Assembly: GCA_007115705.1 (NCBI GenBank)
Contig: QXEO01002089.1
Coordinates: 1,055,598-1,119,597, forward strand
Direction of reading: 5' to 3'
Source: Dactylis glomerata
Taxonomy: Eukaryota; Streptophyta; Magnoliopsida; Poales; Poaceae
DNA length: 64,000 nt
Below the pieces are notes generated by a model. It was not told the DNA's origin. It did no database searches and saw nothing but the letters and a program-made list of their open reading frames with translations. This document shows positions 46,561 through 56,544 of the stretch, piece after piece; the stretch's first letter is position 1; each line of letters opens with the position of its first letter. The translations under genes and the position numbers were made by a program.

Positions 46561-46929
46561 GCTATTGCGCGACGACTTCAGCGGAGAAGGCTGGAGCCTG
46601 GAGGCGGGGGAGAGAAGGCGAGAAAGAGGATGGCTCTACCGATCGCCGCTCCGTCGTCCGGCGGCGGCAGAGGTTGGGGAGGTGAGAGGATCGCTAGGGC
46701 GTGTTGATCGCATGTTCGCCTCACAACCCTCGAGCCTCTCAAATTTGAGCCCTTTTCCGTGACTTTGAAATGGTACAAGCCCACAGCCCGCGGTCCAATC
46801 CAGCCAGCTATCCAATCCCAAAGTTTTCCCTCAAAAAAAAAATCCACTACCAAAGTTGATATGCTCGACCAGTAGTAGCGTGTATATATGCATGCATGTA
46901 CGCGGGTATTTGGTCTGTCGCTCGCTTTA
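46561..46929 (-). promoter_or_regulatory. Upstream region of the F-box gene
   Basis: About 370 bp separate the start codon from the Harbinger-type element. I see no clear TATA box at the expected distance. The end of the region has TATATATGCATGCATG (about 46882-46897). No other feature is seen. Confidence 0.4.
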
Positions 46930-47230
46930 GGGTGTGTTTGGTAGGCTGGGCCAACACAGAAATTCCCAACTTAGCCTACCTGACAGTCATATTTGTTATT
47001 TGTTGGATCGGCTCGGGTCACCTAGACACTGCCTACCTCATGCAAATAAGGGCCCTCAGCCTGGCTGAGGAGAGAAGCTCGAATCGAGCTTCGCTCCTCA
47101 ACCTGGCTGAGTTCATCCCGCAATCGCGTGGACCCGCCCCCCCAAGACCCCCACCCGGCCCTCTCTCTCCCTCTCATTTCTTTCCTCTCTCCTCTCTCTG
47201 TTCTCCCGAGCTCCTCTCTCTCCGCACAAA

Positions 47231-47314
47231 GGTCGCCGGCCCACTGCCGCAGGTCGCCGGCCCGCCGCCGCAGATCGCCGCCCCACCGCCACAGGTCGCC
47301 AACCCACCGCCACG
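47231..47314. repeat. Four tandem 21-bp repeats
   Basis: Units GGTCGCCGGCCCRCYGCCGCA at 47231, 47252, 47273 and 47294, with a partial fifth at 47315. Confidence 0.85.
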
Positions 47315-47558
47315 GGTCGCCGTCTCCCACGTGTCGCCGCCCACCCGCGACCGGATCTGGGGGTGGGGAAATGGTGGTTGTTGACCATTCGGTGGTGGTT
47401 GACCACGTCGCTTCGACCTGCAGATCCTGGCCTGCAGAAATGGTGGTGGTTGACCACGGCCGCCTCGACCTGCCGCAGAGGACGCCGTCTCGACTACCGC
47501 AGAGGACGTCGCCTCTGCTCGTCGGGATCTGGCGGTGGTTAACGCAGAGCTCGACCAC

Positions 47559-47630
47559 GCCGGTGGTTCTCTACTGCTGGCACCCCACGCCCGCGCCGGT
47601 GGTTCTCTACTGCTGGCACCCCACGCCCGC
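47559..47630. repeat. Exact tandem duplication of 36 bp
   Basis: 47559-47594 and 47595-47630 are identical, which suggests a recent duplication or a collapsed/expanded repeat. Confidence 0.9.
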
Positions 47631-48059
47631 GCCGCCACGGCCAGCGACCGAGCTCCCCATCGTATTCCCCGACTAGATCCTTCATGCCATGGCCCTCCAT
47701 GGCCGGTACCGTAGCTCCTCCGCCCCACCGCCCGCCATGGCCAGCACCAGAGCACTGCGAGGACTTGATTTGTGTTTTTGGACCCGATTGCTTTTTATTT
47801 TTTTTGTTTAGGGACCCGATTGGTTTTTGTTTTTTGTTTAGGGACCCAATTGATTTATCCTTTTTTGTCTAAGGACCTATGTGTAAAAGTTTCGATTCTT
47901 AACTCACCCAAGCAGCCAAACAACATCCCAACCCAGCTTGTTTCAACAAGCCCAGGCTACCAAACACATTAAAAAATTTGAGTACAACTTGGCTAAAGAC
48001 AACATGTATGAGGGGAGAAATAGATTCTTAGTTGAACCGGGCTACCAAACACACCCTTA

Positions 48060-48519
48060 GTTTCCCTCGGACGGACGTACATGGGCGGACTCTGTACCAG
48101 GTGGAATCACTTGCACTCAACGCTCCGTTCACAAATGTGGCTTCCGCATGTCACCCGAAGCCCGAGGCGACGCATCAAATTAAAGGTGGCTAGGTGTGTT
48201 ACTTCGTGCTGCTGGATTTTTGGTCCGAGTCCTTCTTCTTCCACTGCTTTGCTGGATCAGAGCCCGGACAACGTCTATACACCATATATGTGTAATCCCT
48301 TGGAGGTGCTGCACTTGCGGCACTTGTCTTCATCGACTTGTACGACTACACGACCTTGAGGTCGGCTTTGGTGGTCTTCTTCGACAACGTTCATGCGGGA
48401 ACGTTCCTGCGCACTAAGGTATGAACACCACTGCTGCTCTGTTATCTTACAGTTGCGTAGAATAGATCATGGGCTAAGGCTTTCTAGGAAATTTTTGTTT
48501 TCTGCACCGAACCCTAACA
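48060..48519 (+). mobile_element. Element G, right part of a Copia LTR (left edge unclear)
   Basis: The sequence directly upstream of a Copia primer site ends in CCCTAACA, as Copia LTRs do. The left boundary could not be determined. It may reach further left, with the Harbinger-type element inserted in or beside it. Confidence 0.5.
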
Positions 48520-48520
48520 G

Positions 48521-48532
48521 TGGTATCAAAGC
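48521..48532 (+). promoter_or_regulatory. Primer-binding site of Copia fragment G
   Basis: TGGTATCAAAGC follows the LTR end by one base and differs from the Copia consensus by G to A. Confidence 0.8.
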
Positions 48533-49923
48533 CGATCTATGCATAATTGTCTTGGTACGGTTACAATGGCATCGAGGATGCGGGCGTTGATTTTCTTATT
48601 GTTACCCTTTTATTTGCATATGTTCATATATGCGGCATTGTTGGATTGCAAGCAGCCTGTGACCGACCTTATGCGTAGTCTTACGCGAGACTGGTTCCAC
48701 AACTGACATATGACTTGCATCGTACAAGTGGCTTGTCGGCTGTCAGTTTCTCCTCTTTAGTGGACATGATTTTTGCAATGGAGGACCCTTAGCGGGGGTT
48801 AAAGAAACAATTAGCAAATTACCGTTGTGGTTGCATGCTCATAGAAGTGTCTCTTTCTAGCAAAGCCCTAGGAGCCGCGTAAAACTTGGAAAAGATAAAG
48901 TAGAAGGGTCTAACTTAATTTTGCAAAAAGGAAAAGTAATCTTAAAATTGCTTATATTAATAATATACATGATGGTAGCATTTTAAGATGATCCCTCTAA
49001 TAAATTCCAACAAACATATTCCCCCTTAGTGAGCAATCGCCAAGATCTTCGTTATGAAGCCGGACGTGATGATCGGGGGCTAGACATATGTAAGTTCACA
49101 TACAGCATATGTGCCAAGCTAAACACTAAGATTGTGTTGGCGAGCCTAGCATGTGTAGACATGGCCTCAGAACATAAGTGAACGAAAGGTTAAGCACGAG
49201 TCACATGTTGATTGTGATTGAAAAGACTCAGTCTACCTTTGAAGCTATATCATTGGCTGTGACGATCGGGGTGGTATAGTGAATTAGGATCGTGTAATCA
49301 CTAAAAAACTTTGATGGATGTTAGTTTAAGTGAGAGTTCATCTAGTTTTTGCATTAATTTGATTAATAAGAAAATGAACTCATATTATGAACAAAGTCTA
49401 AGTGTCTTTGCAAATCAATTTGTAGATATCTCGCCCTACCTTGAACCTAGGAGCATTTCTGGAGAAAGAAAAAATAAAAACTGATGGTTCAAACTTCAAC
49501 ACCTAGTTCCGCACTTTGAGGATCATCCTCGCTCCCCATAGGATGGGGTATGTTCTTGATGCCGCTGTTGCCTATGAGCCAAAGGAGGACGCCTCCAAGG
49601 ATGAGAAGGCCGTCTATGAGACAAAGGTGGACGATTCTTCTTTTGACCAAAGTGGCATGTTTTTTCCATGGAGTCTGGTTTAAAAAGCATTTTGAGAAGA
49701 TGAGTGCATTTGAGATAATCACTGATCTCAAGGACGTTTTTCCACCTTAGGCGAGGGCGGAGAGGTACGAGGCTTCTGAGCTATTCTTCTCCTCCCGAAT
49801 GGACAAGCACAGCTATGTGAGCGAGCATGTAGTCAAGATGTCTGGCTACATTCAACGCTTGAATGCCCTAGAATGCCAGATTTTGGACAATCTTGCGATT
49901 GATAGGGTGTTGAAGTCGCTGCC
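48533..49923 (+). pseudogene. gag: Element G: decayed Copia 5' internal region with gag remnant
   Basis: From about 49560 to 49923 a Copia gag (UBN2-type) sequence is recognisable: KMSAFEIITDLKDVF before and RYEASELFFSSRMDKHS after an in-frame TAG at 49748-49750 that replaces a CAG codon, then VVKMSGYIQRLNALE. Upstream to the primer site the frame is destroyed. The gag is cut at 49923 by the antisense Athila LTR piece F, and its continuation is not in the window. Confidence 0.7.
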
Positions 49924-50448
49924 TGATAGCGGTGCTAGCCGCCCAGTTGGGAACCCCAAGAGGAAGGTATGATGAGCACAGCGGCAAGTTTTGTCTCAGA
50001 ATGAAACCAAGGTTTAATCGACCAGTAGGAGAAAGAAACCACTTCTGAAGGTTGATGCTAGCTGGCTTTGGCGACGGCTCCAGAGAATTTATTTATGGCG
50101 CCTATCTAGGCATAGCCTTGGCGCGAGCAGCAACGTGGAACCTGCACACAACACAACCAAAGTACTTTGCCCCAACTTGCAGTGAAGTTGTCAATCTCAC
50201 CGGTTTGCTGTAAACAAAGGATTAAACGTATCGTGTGGTAATAGATATTTGTTTGCAAGAAAATAAATAATGCTTGTAAAATGTAAACGGTAATATGAAT
50301 GTAAAAGAATGGATCGGGATCCACAATTCACTAGATGTGTCTCTCCATAAGGATAAATAATATGCTGGGTAAACAAATTACAGTTGGGCAATTGACAAAA
50401 TAAAGAATGCAAGCAATGCATGTACATGTCATGAGGATCACTATGTGA
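49924..50448 (-). mobile_element. Element F: antisense Athila-type LTR piece
   Basis: Read on the minus strand this is the right third of the family LTR, ending at 49924 in CACCGCTATCA after the CTTGGGGTTCCCAACTGGGCGG block. It contains the TGTGTGCAGG site (complement near 50140-50149). The element is inserted in the gag of G. Its other side is cut by Gypsy element J at about 50448. Confidence 0.8.
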
Positions 50449-50778
50449 TGAGGGTTAACTCGACAAATGTCCTAGATGAAGGACTTAGGATCGGGGGAAT
50501 AGGGCGTCGGATGAACTCGAAGGTAAATCAGTCAAACAAGGTGTGTATCGAACATAAACTTGGCAGTGAACTTGACTTGCTTTCAATCTGGCCCTCACCA
50601 TCCTCTCCTGGCCCCTATATATAGGTGGCCAGGTCTCAAGGAACGGGAGGGGTCTGATATGTATTACAATATCGGTATACGACATGAACTCGTATCTCGA
50701 CTAGGATTACACTTGGGCCTAGCTTAACGGGCCTCAAGGGTACTCAAGTAATGGGCTCTATTATCTATACCCTTGTCA
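50449..50778 (-). mobile_element. Element J, 3' LTR (about 330 bp)
   Basis: On the minus strand it runs TGACAAGGGTATAG ... GTTAACCCTCA; a start three bases further left (ending TCA) is also possible. A CTATATATAGG TATA box lies in the middle (complement near 50619-50629). The purine-rich GAATCTCGAGGGCTAC beside it at 50779-50794 is the polypurine tract. Confidence 0.75.
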
Positions 50779-51872
50779 GTAGCCCTCGAGATTCTATCAG
50801 AATTGCAGATTCGGGTTGAATCTCAAATCTTCACATCTTCGACTTGATCAATCTTGTCGACTTCTTCTTCCTGTATTCAAAAATAAACATTTTTCATTAT
50901 ATTATCTCACAAGGGGTTTTGATGAACAAGCCTGACAAGTCTGATGGATCAAGAGGCCAGTTAACTGTCGGAGCAGATACTTGTCACCTACTTCAAATTC
51001 AATCCCCTTGGACTTGAATTCGGGAAACTGGTCAAACCCATTCTTTTGCCGCATTTAGGACTTACAAAGAATGAGTCCCGGTGGTTCTCACGGTACCCAG
51101 TGCGTCCACCAGAATTTTCTTCGCGTCGTAGACACAGATAATTACTAGCAGAGCGCATTCATGTGCGTATACCAGGCCACACAGGACGGATCCTGGAGTC
51201 TTACCTTCATGATATGTTTCAATCATGGCATTCGAGTTTCATCGAGATGACGCAACTCGAGAATCATATGTCGCAGCCTTGTTTGACTGTTGAAATGTAC
51301 AAAATATTTGAGTTGGTCTTTAGATAACTCATAAATAACTCCCGATGGAAGTAATCGATCTTTATTTTGTCGACAATGAAGTCGAAGTTTGTTGTCGATG
51401 AAAGGTAGTCGATTACGTCTTTTATATTTTTCTTCAAGTTGACTCATTGTCATCGGGTGCACGATCAGTGCTCCTGATGGGAGTAGCTCCTGAGGCTATA
51501 GCTGAAATTTTTCGGGTATAGGCTCAAAATATACATACTATCGCCAGTAAATTTTCTCTTGTGATAGTTTTGGCACGATTGTGCTTAAATGCTCTTCTCG
51601 TTCTTCTGGTGATAGGGGCCCCCGAGTCCATAACGAGGTGCATTGTGCTCCTTGACATACTTCTACACTGTTCGTCCACATTGCACTTTTCCTCCTTATA
51701 ACTATACACGTGTCTTTTCCTTGTCCTTGATATACTGTTGCTGTCTTATTTTCTGCTCGGGGCAAAGTGTAAAAGCCCGTAGATGTATTTGGACCTTTAA
51801 CTTGTTTAGGCCCATGAAAGTGTACTTATAAATAAAGCACGTTGGCTAGGAAAAACCCTAACTCCTTCATTA
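50779..51872 (-). mobile_element. Element J, 3' internal region with promoter of the antisense extra gene
   Basis: No minus-strand gene could be supported; short frames such as 51223-51462 are not recognised. On the plus strand a TATAAATA box (51827-51834) is followed by AAACCCTAACTCC leader sequence, interrupted at 51873 by the CACTA element. Confidence 0.6.
51827..51834 (+). promoter_or_regulatory. Probable TATA box of the antisense extra gene of element J
   Basis: TATAAATA on the plus strand. Without the CACTA insert it would lie about 120 bp upstream of the ATG at 54304. The AAACCCTAA motif just downstream is common in plant 5' leaders. Confidence 0.55.
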
Positions 51873-51894
51873 CACTGGTAGATATTTGCTTATA

Positions 51895-52110
51895 GCCAGC
51901 ATCACTATCGCTGGCGCTTAATAATACTATTCGCCGGTGGTAAAAATTCCCCTGGCGCGTTATGCTGTATTCGCCGGTGAGAACTTACTTACCGTTGGCG
52001 CACCTCACTATTATTCGCCGGGGATAACAACTGGGAGGCCCACCCTGTCTGAGATGGCCCATCGTAGATAATATCGCCGCCGAATAGAACTCGTGTGCGC
52101 CGGCAGATGA
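51895..52110. repeat. CACTA left subterminal repeats
   Basis: Motifs TTCGCCGGTGGTAA, TTCGCCGGTGAGAA and TTCGCCGGGGATAA occur about every 30-40 bp; they mirror the right subterminal region. Confidence 0.8.
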
Positions 52111-52326
52111 TAAGGTGGGACCCACCCACACGCCCTCCTCACACGCGCCCGCCCCCTCACACGCGCCCACCCAGAACCCCACCCACCTCCTCACACGCGC
52201 CCGCCCCCTTCCCTCCCTCCTCGTTGCCTCCCTGCGGCGCCACCACCTCTGCACATCCTCGCAACCCCAACCTCGCAACCCCAACCTCGCCGCTCCCCGT
52301 CCGCCTCCGTCGCCCTGCTCCATCTC

Positions 52327-52480
52327 CTCGAGCGGCTGGATCTGGGTGCCCGCCGCCGCCCGCCCCCATCCTCGAGCGGCTGGATCTGGGTGCCCGCCGT
52401 CGCCCGCCCCCATCCTCGAGCGGCTAGATCTGGGTGCCCACTGCCGCCCGCTCCCATCCTCGAGCAGCTGGATCTCCTCG
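52327..52480. repeat. 44-bp minisatellite, about 3.5 units, in the CACTA element
   Basis: Units begin CCTCGAGCGGCTGGATCTGG at about 52327, 52371 and 52415, with a partial unit near 52459. They lie just before a GGTACG donor-like site at 52487. Confidence 0.8.
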
Positions 52481-53390
52481 AGCAAGGTACGTTTCTCTGT
52501 TCCCTGGATCTAGATCTGGTGTCGCGGTCTATAAAAACTACTAGTACGATGTATCTGATCAGGAGAATTGAATCAGTTTAGTGATCACTCCATGATTACG
52601 AGAGTGGTTAGCTTCCAGCATGCTTAATTAGCCAGCTAGCAAGAAATATGCATAACATGCCTACAAGTTTTATTAGTTCATGCACTGTATTTTTGCTAAT
52701 ACAAGCAGCTAAATATTTTTCGCACTAGTACTCCTAAACTTTCAACTGTTCGTGTACACTCTGGCAATCCATGTTGTTGGAACAGTTTCTGTTCTTTGTA
52801 TCACTTCATCCTGAGTTTGGAGATCTACATAATAATGCACATGCTACATATGAAATAGACAATTCTGGCTTATGCTTTAACATACCAAACCTAAGTTCCA
52901 TTGTAAACATGGATACATTACTAGTGCAAAATTATGAACATCAGACAGAATTTAACAAGTGTGCTTACATAGGTCTGATGCATGGATCGACCTATATGCT
53001 GTCATGGTAAGGTCATAGATCCCTACTCCATGTATAGCCAGAAAAATGTCTCGCTGTAATAGAAACTATTTATCTGATCTCTGTATTTAGATGAAGTTTA
53101 TGCCTAGCACCTGCTGTGTGTTGTAGAGCAATCACATGGATGTGAGTCTTGCGTGCATGAAAATAATATATTCTGCATATTTCAAATAGGTGAAAAACTC
53201 ATGGTAAGTGTGAAACTACTATCACATGGTCTGATGCATGGATCACTACATTTTTTTAGAATATATATCATCATGATGTACACATATGCGTTTCATATCT
53301 TTTAAAATATATGTGGTGCTGTTTTAGTACTTGCCGGAGAATCACATGTATTTTATTTCTCTCTATGCTTTTAGGTACGCCTCCGCCGCC

Positions 53391-53945
53391 ATGGTGCGCC
53401 GCAAGATCACCACCTACGCCATGATGAGCCGACGCCCATCACCACCCCCTCCCCCTCCGATGCCGCCTCCAACGCCGCCACCTCCAGCGTCCGACGGTGA
53501 GGAAGAAGTCCCCGAGGTGGACTACCCGGAGGACGAAGAAGAGAACGACCGCCTGGAGGCGGAAGTCCAGGCGGAGATCGACAACATGGAGTGGGCCATC
53601 TCAAACCCCGAGGATGAAGAACATGCGGCCATCCACGCCTCGTGGCATTCTCTGTGGATGGAGAACAAGGAGGCGGCGCTCGATGACGAGCTCGACGACC
53701 GACTTCTTGAGTCGGAGCTCAAGGAGTCGCGCGACCGCCACACGACGGAGGAGGGAGCGCGCGGCTTCATGGAGTTGGAGTGGCGGCGCCTCTTGGAGCT
53801 GCTCGCGGAGGACTCCGGTCGCCTCCAAAAGATTGTGGAGGATGACTTCCTCCCCGCCCCCGCCGCCGCACGAGATGCTCGATCGGGCCTAGCGGCGCCA
53901 AAGAAGGGGGCCAACGACGACGAGGCGGGCCCCTCCAGGTGCTAG
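53391..53945 (+). CDS. Acidic protein of unknown function inside the CACTA element (184 aa)
   Basis: The start ATG at 53391 has a strong context (GCCGCCATGG) and lies 17 bases after a TTTTAG acceptor-like site. A donor-like GGTACG at 52487 suggests an upstream non-coding exon and a ~0.9-kb intron. The protein has a basic start (MVRRK), a Pro-rich run at about residues 17-35, a long Glu/Asp-rich helical region, and a Ser-Arg-Cys end. I recognise no family. CACTA elements of grasses often carry captured or adapted genes, and this may be one. The frame could be extended upstream to 53331, but only into intron-like sequence. Confidence 0.5.
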   Translation: MVRRKITTYAMMSRRPSPPPPPPMPPPTPPPPASDGEEEVPEVDYPEDEEENDRLEAEVQAEIDNMEWAISNPEDEEHAAIHASWHSLWMENKEAALDDELDDRLLESELKESRDRHTTEEGARGFMELEWRRLLELLAEDSGRLQKIVEDDFLPAPAAARDARSGLAAPKKGANDDEAGPSRC

Positions 53946-53964
53946 AAGTTTTTTTTGTATTATG

Positions 53965-54215
53965 AATTTTTTATTGCTGGCGCATAGGTCATAGCAAAAT
54001 TCGCCGGCGATAACAGCTACTGCCGACGCATAGCAATATCCGCCAGGGGTAACACATTACCCCTGGTGAATGTTGCTATGCGCCGGCAGTAGGTACAGTT
54101 ATCGCCGGCGAATATGCAATGCGCCAGGGATAATGCATTACCGCCGGCATTGGTGTCGCTGGCGAGTTGTAATTCGCTGGCGGTAAGTAAATTTGGTGCG
54201 CCGGCGGTAGACTTT
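53965..54215. repeat. CACTA right subterminal repeats
   Basis: Alternating TTCGCCGGCGATAAC, ATGCGCCGGCAGTAGG and ACCGCCGGC motifs in both orientations over 250 bp, the counterpart of the left array. Confidence 0.8.
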
Positions 54216-54303
54216 TCCCAACTAGTGTTACCAATTTCCTCTGCCGCATCGTCTTCTTCTCCTGCATCTCATCTAGGGTTTTCTCACCAAGCGCTTATCC
54301 TCC

Positions 54304-54879
54304 ATGGCAGATGCTGGTGGTGCGCGTCTGAATATCGGTGCGCAGATGGAGAAACAGGGTCGCGGTCGCCCTTGCGGCAGTAAGAACAAATCAAAAGACC
54401 CCGCTACATTGGCCTCGTCGTCCGTATCCGTGAAACGGCGCCCTGGCCGCCCTGTGGGGAGTAAGAACAAGCCCAAGGTATCCGCTGCTGCACGAGGTCC
54501 CAACGCTCCTCCTCGTAATGCTTCTCCTCCTCCTCCTCCCAAGATTTACTCCTTCTTCTGCATCGCCGGCGCTCAATGCCGTGAGATTCAGCGGGTGCCG
54601 CTGAAATTTACCAATTTCATGGATGGGCGGGAGCTGCGTGAAGCAGTTCTTCACGAACATTCTGGAGGAAGAACTCCCTACGAAGTGGAGGTATGGTACG
54701 ATGGAGGCGGCGAGATGTACTTTAGGGGTGGCTGGTCCCAGTTTGCAGAAGATAATGACCTCCACCAAGGATTCTTCATGATCTTCGACTACCACTGCGG
54801 TACGTTGAAGTTTGATGTGAAGATCTACGATGGTACTCAGTGCCAGAAGGAGTACGAAGCTGAAGTACACTTTCAGTAG
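54304..54879 (+). CDS. AT-hook and B3-like DNA-binding protein, antisense extra gene of Tat element J (191 aa)
   Basis: The ATG at 54304 (CCTCCATGG) opens a complete frame. Two AT-hook motifs (GRGRPCGSKNK, residues 19-29; RPGRPVGSKNK, about 46-56) bind the minor groove of AT-rich DNA. A Pro-rich spacer (residues 67-79) leads to a C-terminal domain with B3-like pattern (VEVWYDGGGEMYFRGGWSQF, then DLHQGFFMIFDYH). B3 membership is an inference from that pattern. The gene lies between integrase and 3' LTR of J, on the opposite strand; antisense additional ORFs are known in Tat-lineage elements. Probable promoter at 51827, with the CACTA element inserted in the 5' leader. AATAAG near 54934 may be a poly(A) signal. 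The frame is undamaged. Confidence 0.7.
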   Translation: MADAGGARLNIGAQMEKQGRGRPCGSKNKSKDPATLASSSVSVKRRPGRPVGSKNKPKVSAAARGPNAPPRNASPPPPPKIYSFFCIAGAQCREIQRVPLKFTNFMDGRELREAVLHEHSGGRTPYEVEVWYDGGGEMYFRGGWSQFAEDNDLHQGFFMIFDYHCGTLKFDVKIYDGTQCQKEYEAEVHFQ

Positions 54880-55290
54880 ATGCTCCTTTTATGTAATCTT
54901 TTGTTCTAGTTCTCCCTTTGTGTGTTCCATGTAATAAGTACTTGCGATGAACATTATTTTGTGCCATCTTGTTTTATCTATTAATAGACCATGGGAACTA
55001 TTCAGTGTTCCGAGGTATGTTTGAATTTATCATCGAGTTGCTTTGAACTATACTCGCTTTCTGTCAAATATCGGGTTGTGAACAACCTTGTAAGAATTCT
55101 TGAATAATCATGAATACAAGATCTCGACAATTTCTTACTTTCTTTCATACGACTCGAGGGTCGGAGCCCCCGAGTGGAAAATAGAAATATGCTATACATT
55201 TTGTCGAGTTAGCCCAAAGAACCCGACCTGTGGCCTCATGTTATGGGTTCAGAGGGTCATATCTTGAAGTTTCCTGTCACCATACTCCTT
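54880..55290. mobile_element. Element J, spacer between the antisense gene and integrase
   Basis: This is the 3' side of both convergent genes. It contains AATAAG and TATTAAT motifs; no coding frame is supported. Confidence 0.55.
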
Positions 55291-56544
55291 CTACGCATAG
55301 AACCATCGTAGTTGTTTTGCATTCCACGGGTTGCTCTCGTCTTTCCCTATTTTCTTGTCTTGTAGTCGATAAGCTCCTCCTGGTATTACTTCTATCATGA
55401 TGTAAGGCCCCACCCATGGGGACTCTAATTTGCCATGGCCATCTTGTTTGAGTCGTAAGACTAAATCTCCTACCACGAAAGATCGTGGACGAACTCGACT
55501 ACTATGGTAGTTTCGTAGGCTTTGCTGGTATTGCGTAGCTCTGGCGAGTGCTATGTCTCTTGCTTCGTCGAGTGCATCAACATCATCTTGAAGTGCTTCT
55601 GTAGAAGTTGTCTCGTCGTAGGCCGCGATTCTTGGGGCTTCATGGGTGATTTCGACTAGAAGCACAGCTTCTGCGCCATGGACCAGGAAAAAGGGAGTTT
55701 CTTGAGTAGCCGCATTGGGTGTGGTTCTAAGACTCCAAAGTACGGAGGGTAGCTCGTCTACCCAGGTGTGTTTGGCTTTTTCCAGGGGCGCTAATAGCCT
55801 CTTTTTTATCCCGTTACATATTAAGCCGTTGGCTTTCTCGACTTGTCCATTTGTCTTCGGATGTGCTACAGATGCGAATTTTAGTTTGATTCCCATACTC
55901 TCGCAGTAGCTTTTGAATTCTTTCGATGTGAAGTTTGTCCCATTGTCTGTGATGATGCTATGCGGTACTCCAAAGCGAAATACTATAGACTTGATGAAGT
56001 TGATTGCTGCTGTGGAATCTTGGGTTGTTATCGGGGCTGCTTCTACCCATTTAGTGAACTTGTCTACTGCCACCAACATGTAGACATGACCTCCTGGCCA
56101 AGATTTGTGTAATTTTCCTACCATGTCGAGAGCCCATTGTGCAAAGGGCCAGGATAATGGTATCGGCTGTAGATCTGCTGCTGGTGCGTGTGGTCGGGAT
56201 GCAAATCGTTGACATGCTTCACACCTTCTGACTATCTCTTTTGCATCTTCAATGGCCGTTAACCAGTAGAACCCCGCACGGAAAGCTTTAGCTGCGATAG
56301 CTCTGCTGCTAGCGTGATGCCCACACACTCCTGTGTGGATATCTCTTAATATGTCTTGTCCTTCTTGAGGGGTGACGCATCGCTGTAGAACGCCAGTTAT
56401 GCTTTTCTTGTATAGTTTCCCTTGCAACACGATGAAAGCCTTGGATCGTCGTATTATCCTTTTTGCCTCCACTGTGTCTTCGGGTAGTGCTTGGTTTATC
56501 ATATATGCCAAGTATGTCTGCATCCACGTTTCTTCGATCATCAT
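55291..56544 (-). pseudogene. pol: Tat-lineage Gypsy integrase (417 codons, part of pol)
   Basis: The frame begins with the linker after RNase H. It has an HHCC zinc domain (H70, H76 or H77, C108, C111), an integrase core with D140, D200 and E236 (35 residues between the last two, matching DD35E), and a C-terminal domain ending PWVGPYIMIEVIPGGAYRL. All catalytic residues are present. The upstream part of the polyprotein is broken: RNase H lies in another frame and is cut by element D at 57014, so this copy cannot make a full Pol. The sense strand is minus, like the LTR. Confidence 0.88.

Larger units (their letters stand above)
46927..48059. mobile_element. Non-autonomous Harbinger-type element with TTA target duplication (1127 bp)
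   Basis: The termini GGGTGTGTTTGGTAG (46930-46944) and CTACCAAACACACCC (48042-48056) are perfect inverted repeats of 15 bp. They are flanked by TTA on both sides (46927-46929, 48057-48059), as expected for PIF/Harbinger insertion. There is no transposase. The GC-rich core contains a 21-bp tandem repeat (47231-47314) and an exact 36-bp duplication (47559-47630). Long overlapping frames on both strands of the core are by-products of GC content and the repeats; I do not call a gene. Confidence 0.85.
51870..54230. mobile_element. Non-autonomous CACTA element (2355 bp) with TTA target duplication
   Basis: The element 51873-54227 begins CACTGGTAGATATTTGC and ends (inverse) CACTAGTTGGGAAAAG, with TTA duplicated at 51870-51872 and 54228-54230. 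Subterminal regions (51895-52100 and 53965-54215) carry many copies of a CGCCGGCGATAAC-type motif in both orientations, as CACTA transposases require. There is no transposase gene; a small intron-containing gene of unknown function occupies the middle. Confidence 0.88.

Noticed and set aside
45919..46762. Plus-strand frames over the first exon of the F-box gene
   Set aside because: Shadows of the minus-strand exon, which carries the F-box motif and valid splice sites.
47022..47755. Overlapping frames of 110-190 codons in the Harbinger-type element
   Set aside because: They arise from the 21-bp and 36-bp tandem repeats, whose lengths are multiples of three; open on several frames at once and without any domain.
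51985..52513. Frames of up to 166 codons over the CACTA minisatellite
   Set aside because: Repeat-driven low-complexity frames on both strands; the likely real product of this region is the ORF starting at 53391.
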